64,000 bases of DNA. Origin: Heterobilharzia americana (Eukaryota > Platyhelminthes > Trematoda > Strigeidida > Schistosomatidae). The DNA lies in NCBI GenBank assembly GCA_944470555.2, contig OX104134.1, positions 101,178,701 through 101,242,700 of the forward strand, read 5' to 3'. Below are positions 35,094-45,142 of the stretch, in pieces (within the stretch, counting starts at the first letter, position 1; each line of letters begins with the position of its first letter). Below the pieces are notes generated by a model that was not told where the DNA came from, searched no databases, and saw only the letters and a list, made by a program, of their open reading frames with translations. The translations under genes and the position numbers were made by a program.

Positions 35094-36095
35094 GTGCAAG
35101 GAACCTTCCAAATCAAGTTGAAAGCCTTCAAGGAAGCTGGTGATAGACCTCAATTCAAGTACAACACTCGGAAACTGAAGGATGTAACTACAAAGGAGAT
35201 CTTCAAGGCAGCCATCAAGACAAAATGGGAGATATCCAGCAACATCCCTGAAGAAACCTGTGTGGAAGAACACTGGAAGTCTTTGAAAGCTATGTGGAAA
35301 GAAACCTGCACAACAGTATTAGGAAGGAAGAAGAAAGAAGACAAGGAATGGATCTCGACGGATACCTGGAAGCTGATAGAGGAGAGGAGGATGGTGAAGC
35401 AGAAGATAAACCAGTGCAAGGATGCTCAACGACAAGAGGAGCTGAGCACAATGTATAAAACAGTGGACAAAGAAGTGAAGAAGAGTGCACGCAAAGACAA
35501 AAGACACTTCTACGAAACACTGGCAAGTGAAGCAGAACAGGCTGCAGGTAGGAGAGATAGAGACCTGACGACATTGTATCAAATAACCAGGTTGCTATCA
35601 GGGAAGAGATCAACACACATGAAACCAATAAAAGATGATGAAGGAAATTTAGTTACTAAAGAGGAGAAACAAAAGAAACAATGGGCCGACCACTTCAAGA
35701 AACTTTTGAACAGACCACCACCACCATCTGCACTTCGTCCACAAATACCACCTGCAGCCACAGAACTACAAGTGAACATAAATCCTCCGATAAAAGTGGA
35801 AGTCCTCAGCTCCATAATGCTATTGAAATGCGGGAAAGCAGCAGGAACAGATGGAATCCCGCCAGAAGCACTGAAAACAGACGCAGAGACAACAACGGAT
35901 ATGCTCACACCACATCACTATTGCAGAAGGTGTGGAAGGAATGGAAGGTACCTGGCGATTGGAAGAAGGGTTACCTTGTCAAACTACCAAATAAGGGAGA
36001 CCTCAGTATTTGCAAGAACTGGTGTAGAATCATACTGCTCTCTGTCTACACAAAGCAAGCAAAATATTAATCCGCATCATCCTGGAGAGGCTTAA
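35094..36095 (+). pseudogene. RTE linker and start of RT
   Basis: The longest frame in the window (333 codons). Its first 260 residues are the charged linker between endonuclease and RT, with 'WISTDTWKLIEERRMVKQK', 'RRDRDLTTLYQITRLLSGK' and 'WADHFKKLLNRPPPP', ending in RT motif 'KCGKAAGTDGIPPEALKTDA'. After about 35890 the true reading moves to another frame ('LQKVWKEWKVPGDWKKGY', seen in 35681-36070), so the last third of this ORF is out of frame. Confidence 0.88.
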
Positions 36096-36138
36096 GGATG
36101 CACTGGACTCAAAACTACGACCGGAACAGGCTGGGTTC

Positions 36139-37015
36139 ATGAAGTACAAATCATGTGCAGACCAAATTGCAACGCTTCGCATCATCATAGAACAGAGTAT
36201 AGAATGGCAGTCAACTCTCTACCTCAACTTCATCGACTTTGAGAAGGCCTTTGACAGCGTCGACCGAGAAGTAATTTGGAAACTGCTTCAATACTACGGA
36301 GTACCGCAAACCTTTATCAACCTCATTCGAACAACTATATGAAGATGCCACATGCCAAGTAATTCACAATGGGAAGCTCAGTGATGCCTTTGATGCGAAG
36401 ACAGGAGTAAAACAAGGTTGCCTACTATCACCCATGATATTCCTGATTGTAGTGGACTGGATCATGCAACAAACAGTGGGGAGCTGTGAGAAGAGGGGGA
36501 TACGCTGGACGGCGGAAAAAGAACCTAGAAGATTTGGATTTCGCCGATGACTTGTGCCTAATGTCACACAAACTTGAAGATCTACAGGCGAAAACCAACA
36601 AGTTGACAGAAGAGGCAGAGCAGCGAAGACAGGACTTCAAGTGAATATAGAGAAGACAGAGGTGATGAAGATACCGCACCACCACCATCAACAACAACAA
36701 CAAACTCCAGTCAACATCAACGGGAGAAACGTAAAGGAAGTAACCTCCTTCACTTATCTAGGAAGCACTGTTTCAACTACAGGCGGCACAGACGAGGATG
36801 TCAAAGCAGCCGGGATCGGAAAAGCCATAAACGCGTTGATTAGCCTGAAACCAGTGTGGAGATCTTCTGCACTCAGCATGCGGAACAAGATACGGATTTT
36901 CAACACCAACGTCAAGTCAGTGCTCCTATATGGTTCAGAGACTTGGCGCGTTACGAAAGGCATCTCCAATAAACTACAGACATTCATCAACAACTGCTTA
37001 CGCTGTCGCTACTGA
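36139..37015 (+). pseudogene. RTE RT palm, thumb and C-terminus
   Basis: 'DQIATLRIIIEQSIEWQ' and 'FIDFEKAFDSVDREVIWK' (motif A) are in the frame 36139-36342; motif B 'QGCLLSPMIF' and the FADD box (36540-36551) follow in other frames; the frame 36641-37015 gives 'TEVMKIP', 'SFTYLGSTVSTTGGTDEDV' and 'KSVLLYGSETWR'. Catalytic aspartates are all present, so this copy became inactive mainly by frameshifts, not by loss of catalytic residues. Confidence 0.88.
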
Positions 37016-37359
37016 AGATCAGATGGATTGCCAGAAAGAATAAGCAACAAGGAACTCTGGGAACGAACCAACCAAGAACCTATCAGCGCAACAAATATGC
37101 AGGAGGAAGTGGAGATGGAATTGGCCATGCACTGAGAAAGCCGACTGAGGACATCACGCGTCAGGCCAGTACTCGAGTGGAATCCCCATGGGAAACGACG
37201 AGTTGGGTGTCTCAGGTGAGGGTGACATGGAGGAGATCGTGCGAGGAGGAAATGAGAGCTTGTGGGCTGTCGTGGAACCAGGTTCAAAAGATCTCAGAGA
37301 ACAGAGGTCACTGGAGACGTGCTACTGAAGCCCTATGTTCCACTAGGAACCCAAGGGAC

Positions 37360-37420
<61 letters not shown>
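37360..37420 (+). repeat. TAA microsatellite 3' tail of RTE
   Basis: About 20 TAA units directly follow the C-terminal and 3' sequence 'aacccaagggac'. Short simple-repeat tails are characteristic of RTE elements. Confidence 0.95.
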
Positions 37421-37765
37421 CTTATATATGGCAACTTGATAAGTGTTATTCTGCATGAATGCGTCTGCGTTGTCAGAATTGCCGAATAAAGATTATATAC
37501 ATATACAGTGTGTTATGTGTGAAGTGTATGAATTAGATGAGATTTGTGTGTACACGTGTTGATAGTTCTGATTATATGTATGTTGGTTATGTCATTATGT
37601 GGGGGTGTATTGCGACCAGGTCAAACTATGTTTTACTACCTCATTCCTATTCGGATAATTTTGATTACACTTAATGTGGTGAAGTTCTGCTATCAGACGT
37701 TCTTTATAATTTCTAAAGACTTTCTGAATAATTTCGATGTTGTCAAAATCGACCTTGTGACCTCA
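37421..37765 (-). repeat. PLE inverted left arm, inner part
   Basis: Reverse complement of 38147-38492, with one 1-bp indel and a few substitutions (for example T/G near 37701). The plus-strand frame beginning 37544 is an accident of this inverted arm running on into PLE coding sequence. Confidence 0.93.
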
Positions 37766-37945
37766 ACAACAGTTATCCCTTACAGATCACAGACATCGAA
37801 TGAAATTAGGACAGTGCTCAACAAATACGATATCAGTGTTCTATACAACATCAAAAACACTGCAGAGCACCTTAGTTCATTTGAAGGGCGAAATCCCTCC
37901 AGATTCAAAATCTGTGTTTATAAAATAAAATGCTCAGATTGTGAT

Positions 37946-38016
<71 letters not shown>

Positions 38017-38314
38017 GGCAAACTTCCTGTGAAATCAAAATTAGGAAGAATGAACGCCGAAGGGCTTCCACCCCACCCCCCTAGAAACCTAGTGGAGTTG
38101 CAAAAAACTTGAAAACACTTCAGCCATAACTCTACTCGCCATAATTTGAGGTCACAAGGTCGATTTTGACAACATCGAAATTATTCAGAAAGTCTTTAGA
38201 AATTATAACGAACGTCTGATAGCAGAACTTCACCACATTAAGTGTAATCAAAATTATCCGAATAGGAATGAGGTAGTAAAACATAGTTTGACCTGGTCGC
38301 AATACACCCCCACA
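37766..38314 (+). pseudogene. Penelope-like element C-terminus with split GIY-YIG domain
   Basis: 'VIPYRSQTSNEIRTVLNKYD' and 'FKICVYKIKCSDCDNIYI' are the conserved PLE stretch leading to the GIY-YIG nuclease. At the NIYIG position the codons turn into an AT repeat (37949-38015). Beyond it the domain resumes in other frames: 'RQTSCEIKIRKNERRRAS', 'LENTSAITLL', then 'GHKVDFDNIEIIQKVF' and 'NYNERLIAELHHIKC' with the late conserved glutamate, ending at a stop near 38314. GIY-YIG nucleases nick DNA for PLE insertion; here the Y-I-G segment is replaced and a TGA interrupts before GHK, so it cannot work. The RT half is absent. Confidence 0.88.
37949..38015 (+). repeat. AT microsatellite inside the GIY-YIG coding region
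   Basis: About 33 AT units. The tract starts exactly within codons for Ile-Tyr-Ile of the NIYIG motif and sits between the two inverted PLE arms. Confidence 0.95.
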
Positions 38315-38608
38315 TAATGACATAACCAACATACATATAATCAGAACTATCAACACGTGTACACACAAATCTCAATCTAATTCATACACTTCACACATAA
38401 CACACTGTATATGTATATAATCTTTATTCGGCAATTCTGACAACGCAGACGCATTCATGCAGAATAACACTTATCAAGTTGCCATATATAAGCTTGGATA
38501 TTGTAAATTCTGGTTGACCATAACTTTGATAAGGCTATTAGCGCTAAATAGAGAAACGTCATTTGAAAGAAATTTATTGTTTCACATTCATTGGGAAATA
38601 CAAACACC
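38147..38608 (+). repeat. PLE right arm (native 3' end)
   Basis: Carries the last PLE codons and the 3' untranslated region in the sense orientation and is uninterrupted, in contrast to the left arm. About 17 bases at 38493-38509 are missing from the left arm at the RTE insertion point. Confidence 0.88.
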
Positions 38609-38639
38609 GAAAAAAGGAATGAGTAAACAGCTTATTATT

Positions 38640-38866
38640 TATGTACTATGAATCTAATTGCTAATGTAACCGTTTCTTTAAGTTAGCTCTGCATTTTCAA
38701 GAAAGTTGTAGATAGAGTAAATATTCTCATCTTTTATATATGTATACTTATTTCATTTTGCCATGTAGGCATATACACTTCCTGTCCATTTGATGCTGTA
38801 TGACATGCTGAAAACTCTGTAAAGTATTCCTGAAATATATTTTAGAATAAAACCATTATTATTAAA
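38640..38866 (+). repeat. Element A 3' end, after the PLE insertion
   Basis: Aligns with 18240-18480: both contain 'atgaatctaattgctaatg', 'gagtaaatattct' and 'tatgacatgctgaaaa', and both end in an ATT-rich tail. It is the downstream half of the copy interrupted near 33890. Confidence 0.8.
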
Positions 38867-39264
38867 AAACTTATTTTAAAAAAGGACTGATATCGAAGTA
38901 GACGAAGGCGTATTAGAAGAGAATCAATTTGAAAACGGTTAATGAAAATATCAACGCTTTGGATGACATTAAAGACCGAATTCACCTGCGCCAGCATGAC
39001 AGATTTTCAGCCATTTCAGAATATCAAGTTAGTAGGCACATAAATGAGAAATAATCAACAAAGTAGTCAATGATGGAAAGTTGCGCATATACTGAAAGAA
39101 TGAATCAAGAAATATTTTATTTTGATAGGACGACTAACAAAAACATACCGTGGATGCATTCGATTCATGAAAATAAACTGTGATCATGTCACAGTCTCTC
39201 AAGCGGAAACCTACTGGAAAGTTGACATTTCTCCATACTGTTCAAACCAACAGTCAAAGACTTC
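38867..39264. other. No gene recognised
   Basis: No domain or repeat partner was seen; the 60-codon frame at 39122-39304 has no recognisable features. Confidence 0.5.
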
Positions 39265-39535
39265 ATGCACTCAATTTGGAGGTTTGTGGAGACTTATTTA
39301 TTGATTCCAGGTTGGTATTCATCATAGACTGACATCAGTTGGAGAAACACTGTAAGCCTGCAAGGACTGAACAGCTGTTTCGTCCTAGTATGGGTGGAAT
39401 CGAGTGGTTCATATTTCCTACTTCCGTTAATTCACGATATAGCGCGACCTCCATCCAATGCTGTCATTGACTTGGTTGACCCTGCCGGTCACGACATCTC
39501 ACTAGAACTTCTGGGACCACCTCTCAAAGCAAGTC
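39265..39535 (-). repeat. SINE-like repeat H, minus copy
   Basis: On the minus strand it shares 'gcgctatat', 'aggaaatatg', 'ggacgaaacagc' and 'tgtttctccaactgatgtca' with the plus-strand copy next door. Where that copy has CTGAGGA this one has CTCGATT, so the hammerhead-like core is lost. The ends of the two copies ('tcaatttggaggtttg') are in the same orientation although the middles are inverted. Confidence 0.65.
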
Positions 39536-39549
39536 ACCAATGAGTATTA

Positions 39550-39830
39550 GATTGATTCAATTTGGAAGTTTGTTTATTGATTTCAGATTGTTATTCACCG
39601 TCGCGCTATATGGTGAACTAACAGAAGCAGGAAATATGGACCACTGAGTTCTAGCCCAGTGACTCAAGTACAACGTGCTGGCCGCGGAACCTGAAGGTTT
39701 TGGGTTCGGCCGATGGGAGTCGTGGGTGCGCACCCCTGAGGAGTCCCCATTCTGGGACGAAACAGCCATCTCAGGTTTACTGTTTCTCCAACTGATGTCA
39801 ATGATGAGTACAAAGTTCATGTATGTCTTT
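39550..39830 (+). repeat. SINE-like repeat H with hammerhead-like core
   Basis: A-box-like 'tgactcaagtacaacgtgct' and B-box-like 'gggttcggccg' are followed by CTGAGGA (39736-39742), stem II gtccc/gggac (39743-39747, 39754-39758) and GAAA (39759-39762). Core bases are all present. The adjoining stem III (cag/cca) and stem I do not pair well, so cleavage is doubtful. It is a second hammerhead-bearing family, different in sequence from the 5395 type. Confidence 0.65.
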
Positions 39831-40429
39831 GCTTGGCTGTATGTTACATTTGTGCCAACCTAAATGTGCTTCAGATAATATACGGCGGTGAGACAAAATT
39901 CCACAGGCCTGCATAACACGAATACAAGCTGTCTCCGTCGATTGTGCTTCAAAATTACACCAACTGAACTTCCTCTGCTACACATTGTCTTCATTTTAGT
40001 AGTTACGACTAATTTCCTTAGACTTTCATTTCCTCTTGTTTTATTTTCACTACTTTAACTCCTTTCTAGCTTATTTCTCTACCTTCCATCTTAGTCCCTT
40101 CAACCTTAATGTGTTGAAATAAGTTACTGCAACTTGGGGTGTAACGAAGTATTGCGAGGTCCTATGTAAATGATTACTGAATGTGCGTGAGCTGATATGA
40201 AGTCTAAATAGTCACCAGAATGTGTTGGTTCACTATGAACACTAGTATCTAAACCACCATTTCTTCTAGGCATAACTTTGAGATCCAACATAGCCAATTC
40301 CCCTAGCTCATCTCTCAACTCATAAATGAATTGGACTGAATTTACTACTTAGTTTATCAGGATGGAGAAACTAGGTATATTTTCTTATTTCAAACTATAA
40401 AATGTGTTGTTGCACCATACCCTTAGTGT
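39831..40429. other. No gene recognised
   Basis: A pyrimidine-rich part at about 40000-40130 resembles the 3' tail after the RTE-like fragment at 6480-7600; otherwise nothing. Confidence 0.45.
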
Positions 40430-41340
40430 ATGATTAAATCTCAAAGTCATACCTACCCAACACATGTCTAAGCCATCTCAGCCGACTAAAGTCCACACCC
40501 TCATCAGTCGTCTTGCCCAGTACTCTTCGCTCTACTTCAACATTGCTCACATGGTGACCACCAGTGCAACGAAAAAACCTATGATCAAAGCCTCTCAATC
40601 GCTTCACGTCAACTTCCAACGACCATGTCTGACAGCCGTATAACGGAACAGGACGAACTGCAGCGCAGTGTAATTGTTCTTTTATATGTAGTCGGGTATC
40701 CCGCCAGTTGGCGCCACAAGTTAAGAATTGATAAACGGTCCTTCTGTATTCACCAACCAGCCAGTTTCAGCTGATGAAACTCCCAAGTGAGTGAAGTGGT
40801 CGACATATTCCCCTACTCCATTCCCCATCACTAAACTAGGAGTAGTTGAAGACCATACTTACAGCAACATCTTACATCAGACAGGTGAGAAACGCATGCC
40901 AAACATACTTGGATTTCTGCTCTAGGATTTCAGATGACCTTGCATTTTGTCAGCGTCTTCACCCAACAGGGCAATATCGTCTGCACACTCTCAAACAACC
41001 AAGTGATCTCCAGGGTTAGGTCGATCCCTGTGAAGTAAGACATTTATAAGATCATGTCCATTAGTATGCCTATGACGAAGTTAGGCAGGAATGGTGACAG
41101 TGAACATTGCTGGCGAATACCATTGGTTGTCATCAATTCACTTAACAACTCTACGTAAGTTCTTACACGACTGAGTTTGCGTAGAGAGCTTTGATTAGCG
41201 TTATATACTTGCTTGGTACTCCCTTCACAGTCACCTCATGGTCGACTGAGTCGCATACCACCTTAAGATCAAGAAATAGGGTGTGTCAATCACTGGTAGG
41301 TATGTCTGTTTGGCGTTTCCGAAGTTTACCGCGCAGCTTG
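40430..41340 (-). pseudogene. RTE-like family 2 RT fragment, motif A to C-terminus
   Basis: Reading down from 41340: 'FLDLKVVCDSVDHEV' (motif A with the catalytic D as VVCD), 'GVPSKYITLIKALYANS', 'CSLSPFLPNFVIGILMDM' (motif B), 'CADDIALLGEDADKMQG' (YADD with C for Y), then 'VDVKRLRGFDHRFFRC', 'HHVSNVEVERRVLG' and 'LRWLRHVLGR'. This is the most complete palm of family 2 in the window. Frameshifts and stops separate the blocks; the endonuclease and linker are absent. Confidence 0.88.
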
Positions 41341-42167
41341 TCAGTTGCTTTTCCTGAGACATAATGGACTCATTCTTACTATCATTGGTTTCACTAATCA
41401 TCTAGTTACCGGTACTCTTCATGAGTCTAAATAATGATTATTTTTAAGCTAAACAAACTGAATTTAATGTCCATGTAGAGGATCACTGTAAGACATCAGA
41501 TAAATACTGTATCGCACGCGAATTGGGTTTTTGTTTCGCTAATTGGCACTTAGTATAGTTCGCCGAAATACGGTCACTGTGCATGTCTTTCAACCTGATT
41601 TCAATGTTTTGTTATACACAAGACTATCATCCAACCATTTGACTGAGGCTAAAGGACTTTTCACGTTTAAATTCTCCACTTCTGCGCACCAAAACTTAGT
41701 AATTCATAACTGGGAAGACGATTTCGTTATTTTTACTTAAAAATAGGCAGCCCTAATCAAATTATTGATGTAAGACGTGGAAGCGGATTTAGTTGCTGTT
41801 ATGCTCCATGAAAAGTCTGGGAGGGTAAGTAGTACAGTATAGAAAAGCTCAGAAAACAACTGTCATCCTTCAAACGAATGACCATAATATTCAGATATTA
41901 AACTATAACACCAAGTCAAGACGGATAACTTAGCTTTAATTAGAAAGATACAAATATACAAACTCACGGACAAAAATAAGAAATGAGATCAACTAGAATA
42001 CTGAAGTATGAATAAATTTCTCCCCACGATAAAGTTAAATGCAATTGACGGAAAATTAGGAAAAATATGATTAAAATTGATGGTAAATGCTGTAAAGTCA
42101 TATGAAGACAATAAATGCAGTTAAGGAAAGTGACCACAAGTACAAAGGAAAAGCATTGCATGGTTCG
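41341..42167. other. No gene recognised
   Basis: AT-rich DNA downstream (on the minus strand) of the INAF-motif gene. It may hold that gene's 3' untranslated region, but I could not pick out a clear polyadenylation signal. Confidence 0.45.
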
Positions 42168-42407
<240 letters not shown>

Positions 42408-42479
42408 CTAGGAACTTTTAACGATGATCCCTCAGGTTCTTTGTTTGCAATGGTTAGTTTGTCGCTTTCAGAGAAGCCT

Positions 42480-42690
42480 GTAAATCAGGTTCCTGGTTAA
42501 GTTTTCAAGCAGTTCATTAGGACGAAGAGGATTATTTATGATTTGATACATCTTGTTCTTATCCCCTCTCCCCCTACTGTGTTTACTGTATGATACTTGC
42601 TAGCTATCGAGCCATCCACATAAGGTTTTCTCCACACCCCACTCAATATATTAGCAGCCCTTCTCTGAACTCTTTCTGAAGTGTTCATGA
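42480..42690 (-). pseudogene. CR1-like RT C-terminal remnant
   Basis: On the minus strand 'SERVQRRAANIL' near 42670 matches the conserved LERVQRRATK block, and 'YSKHSRGRGDKNKMYQIINN' in another frame matches the RRRGDLI-x-YKIINN block of CR1-like RTs. It is probably the far end of the fragment at 43430-44064, with an LTR between. Confidence 0.6.
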
Positions 42691-42884
42691 GAGTATTCGA
42701 TTACGGAAACGAAACCAACCAGTTTTTTACTAGATGAGGATGACTTATACAGTCCGCACATTCTCGTGTGAACTGTTGAGTTCACACTCTGTACTTTTCG
42801 AGGGACAAACTCCAAAACTTCACATATCTTGTTGGCGTTAGGCCGGAGATGATGTAGAGTCACACACTTCCCCAAAATCAATAG

Positions 42885-43205
42885 CCTAGGGTTTGACGAG
42901 ATTCAACATTGATGCTGACCTTGATAGTTTAACTGGACTTGCTAAGAAGAAGGCACCAGATCAAGCATCTCCGCCATTAGGCACGCTGTCGTGTTACGTT
43001 GCACTGCTCGTATTCGACTCTCTAGCCAGTCAGTTGGAACGCATCGGCATCTTGTCACGACCATCCAAATATACTATTCCATCCGACTACGCTATCGTGT
43101 TCTTCCTTGGTCTCATATTCGTGGGTGCATAACAAGTTCGAATAATTAGTGGCTGGCCTTTGCGTCTGTCAAGTTCTCACCGGGACAATTCCTAAACTGG
43201 GCAAA
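42885..43205 (+). repeat. Old solo LTR of the Gypsy element
   Basis: Aligns with the LTRs at 44087 and 47461 ('gatgctgacctt', 'cgcacgctgtcgtg'-like 'ggcacgctgtcgtg', 'gaccatccaaatatac') but with many substitutions. No Gypsy coding sequence adjoins it. It splits CR1-like sequence on the minus strand, so it inserted into that older element. Confidence 0.7.
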
Positions 43206-43429
43206 CGCTGCTGGTATATCACGTTTGGCAACCCCTATGTCGTTTATGGTGTTTGAGTGATATCTATTTCCCCTAAGTAGTAGCCGGTAACCGGAAGTAC
43301 CTCTACACTTTTGCGATTATTAGCCTAAACTTTTTCGTCTTGAGGGGTAGCAAGTAAGCAGCTGTGGGGCAAAGGTATCTGAGGCCCTTATATTTCACTC
43401 CAATGCTTGAGATCATGGGCATATAATGG

Positions 43430-44064
43430 TTGGTGAAAACCTAAGCTTCTGACAGCTCATTCGTAAAAGCGGTGGATAGTAGCGGGCCAAATATGGAACT
43501 ATCAGGTATCCTGTTTCAAATTTCAAGCCCATTTGACAAAATGGTGCCAACTCTAACTGACTGCGAGCAAATGTTACAGTAATCCCTGATGCGATTGGGT
43601 ACCTCTCCACCTACCTTCAGCAGCTGAGGTTTCCTACGCAGAATAACTTCATGAGTCCTGTCAAAGGCTTTAGATAGACCAAGAAACTGAGGAGGAATAA
43701 GTCGTTTCCACTCAGCAGGAGATCAAGCAATTCCATGCTGCAAACAGGTTGGTGTTGTCTCAGCTTCCGGGTAAGATATGTGGTGATAACTAGTTGGGAT
43801 TGAGATTCTGGGTAAATAACCTCGAAGCGACGCATTCACTGCTTCCTCTGGAACCTCTGAAACTGGTGCCACCAAGCAAATCGGCGTACTGGTAGAAACT
43901 ATCAATGAATTTCCGTCCTCATATACTCGGACGATGGCTGCTCGTTTCCGGTCAGAGAGCAGTCTGCCTTCTAGAAACGGGTGACTGAAGAAGTTTGGTG
44001 GTGAGGCAGTCAGAAAAGTAACAACGTTTCGAATGCTCGCCGGCGCATACCATTGTGGTTTCAC
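43430..44064 (-). pseudogene. CR1-like RT fragment
   Basis: Minus-strand blocks in order: 'AAIVRVYEDGNS' and 'TPICLVAPVSEVPEEAV' (motif 2, RPISL-type), 'CLQHGIA' then 'FLGLSKAFDRTHEVI'-type sequence near 43680 (motif A; read as L-SKAFDR), and 'NICSQSELAPFCQMG' (the S-x-V-x-QG region, badly decayed). Three frames are used. The YADD box was not found. It differs from the CR1-like elements at 47930 and 60820. Confidence 0.7.
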
Positions 44065-44086
44065 ATCATTCTATAAAATAACTTAA

Positions 44087-44400
44087 GGCTCAACAAGGCT
44101 TAATACTGATCCTCATTGATCCGACTCGTTGAGCTGAAGGCATACAGCCAAGCATCCAGGCCGCTTCGCACGCTGTCGTGCCAAATTGCACCACTCGTAA
44201 TCGACCATGTGGCCAGCAGGCCAGGGCCCACTGTATTTTGGCATGACTTCTCGAATATACCATTCCATCTGGCTAAGCCGTTGTGTTCTTCCCTGGCCTC
44301 ATATTAATGGATATATTACGAATAAGATTGGTTGGTGATTGGCCTATGCATCTCTCAAGTTTGTACAGGGACAACTCCAAACTGGTACGCCCGTCCTTTT
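44087..44400 (+). repeat. Gypsy 5' LTR
   Basis: Bases 44133-44358 are identical to 47520-47745 in the 3' LTR over 226 positions. Before 44133 the two LTRs suddenly become hard to align, and after 44358 they diverge again. The following 'aactccaaactggta' is where a primer-binding site would start. Confidence 0.88.
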
Positions 44401-44776
44401 AATAGTCGCATATCCTCATGTTCATTTCTAAACCCATTCCATGTCTGACCGTCCCGAAAGTTATTCGCTCTTAATCCATAACGAACTTTGTACACCTCGT
44501 GCCACACTGGCAAGACACTGCGCAAGCATGGTTTCCGCATACTAAGGCAGATTTTCGTGAACAGAGAGTTGTAGATCTACGTTCCCTATTCCTTGCCGCC
44601 ATACACTCACTGTCGTGGTAACTAGGCAGACATGTGGCAGTGGACGTGTTTAGTCCTGTAGCAAGTGATCCCTATGCACTACTCAAAACAACCCCCTGAA
44701 GAAAAGCGATCTTACAGAAAATAGCCACTATTATGCCTTTAGGTTTATTTGAATTCTTGGACGTGCTTTTTGGTCC

Positions 44777-45142
44777 TTGAAATCCAGCATAGACCCTTCA
44801 AAACTTTTAGACGCCTTCTGTGGTTTGGATCTTATACGTGTCTACATCAGCGACTATCTCATAGCTAGTCCAGGAAAACAGACTCGCCTTAAGCAGTTGG
44901 ACCTCGCATTTAGTAGACTGAGAAAGCGTGGTGTCAAAGTCAAGATACAGAAGAGTGAAATAGGAGCCAAATCAGTCAGTTTGCCTGGGCACACTATTGA
45001 CAACCAAGGTGCACTCCCACTGGTAGATGAAGTGGTGGCCATCGTAAACTATCCAGAGCTGACCTCTGTGAGACGGGCTAACACTTTCAGCAGCCTGATA
45101 AGTTATTACCCACGGTTTACTTCTAACTTTGCCTTGCTGTGA
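44777..45142 (+). pseudogene. Gypsy RT C-terminal frame
   Basis: A 121-codon open frame covering the last part of RT: the altered catalytic box 'VYISDYLIAS', the palm-thumb 'VKVKIQKSEIGAKSVSLPGH' and 'NYPELTSVRRANTFSSL'. The family's usual FLGH and LRSFLG motifs are recognisably mutated (SLPGH, ANTFSS), which agrees with long decay without selection. Confidence 0.85.

Larger units (their letters stand above)
34069..37420 (+). mobile_element. Near-full-length RTE (SR2-like) non-LTR retrotransposon
   Basis: A single-polyprotein element of about 3.35 kb, a usual RTE size. The endonuclease begins 'VNVGTWNVLH' (about 34330), with 'GICESRWNGSG', 'ILMGDMNAKLGGDN' and 'GSDHSL' giving the catalytic E, D/N and SDH residues. 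A linker with 'KRHFYETLASEAEQAAG' follows, then RT with 'AAGTDGIPPEAL', 'FIDFEKAFDSVDREV' (motif A), 'QGCLLSPMIFLIVVDWIM' (motif B) and an intact FADD at 36540-36551. The C-terminus reads 'SETWRVTKGISNKLQ'. The frame is broken at several places (near 34990, 35870-36100, 36340, 36520, 36620), so it is probably inactive. The TAA-repeat 3' end fits the RTE clade. SR2 is the named schistosome RTE; identity to it was not checked. Confidence 0.92.

Noticed and set aside
37544..38032. 162-codon ORF with a repeated Ile-Tyr tail that looks like a novel membrane protein
   Set aside because: Its first half is the antisense of the PLE 3' end in the inverted arm, its middle is PLE C-terminus and its tail is an AT microsatellite.
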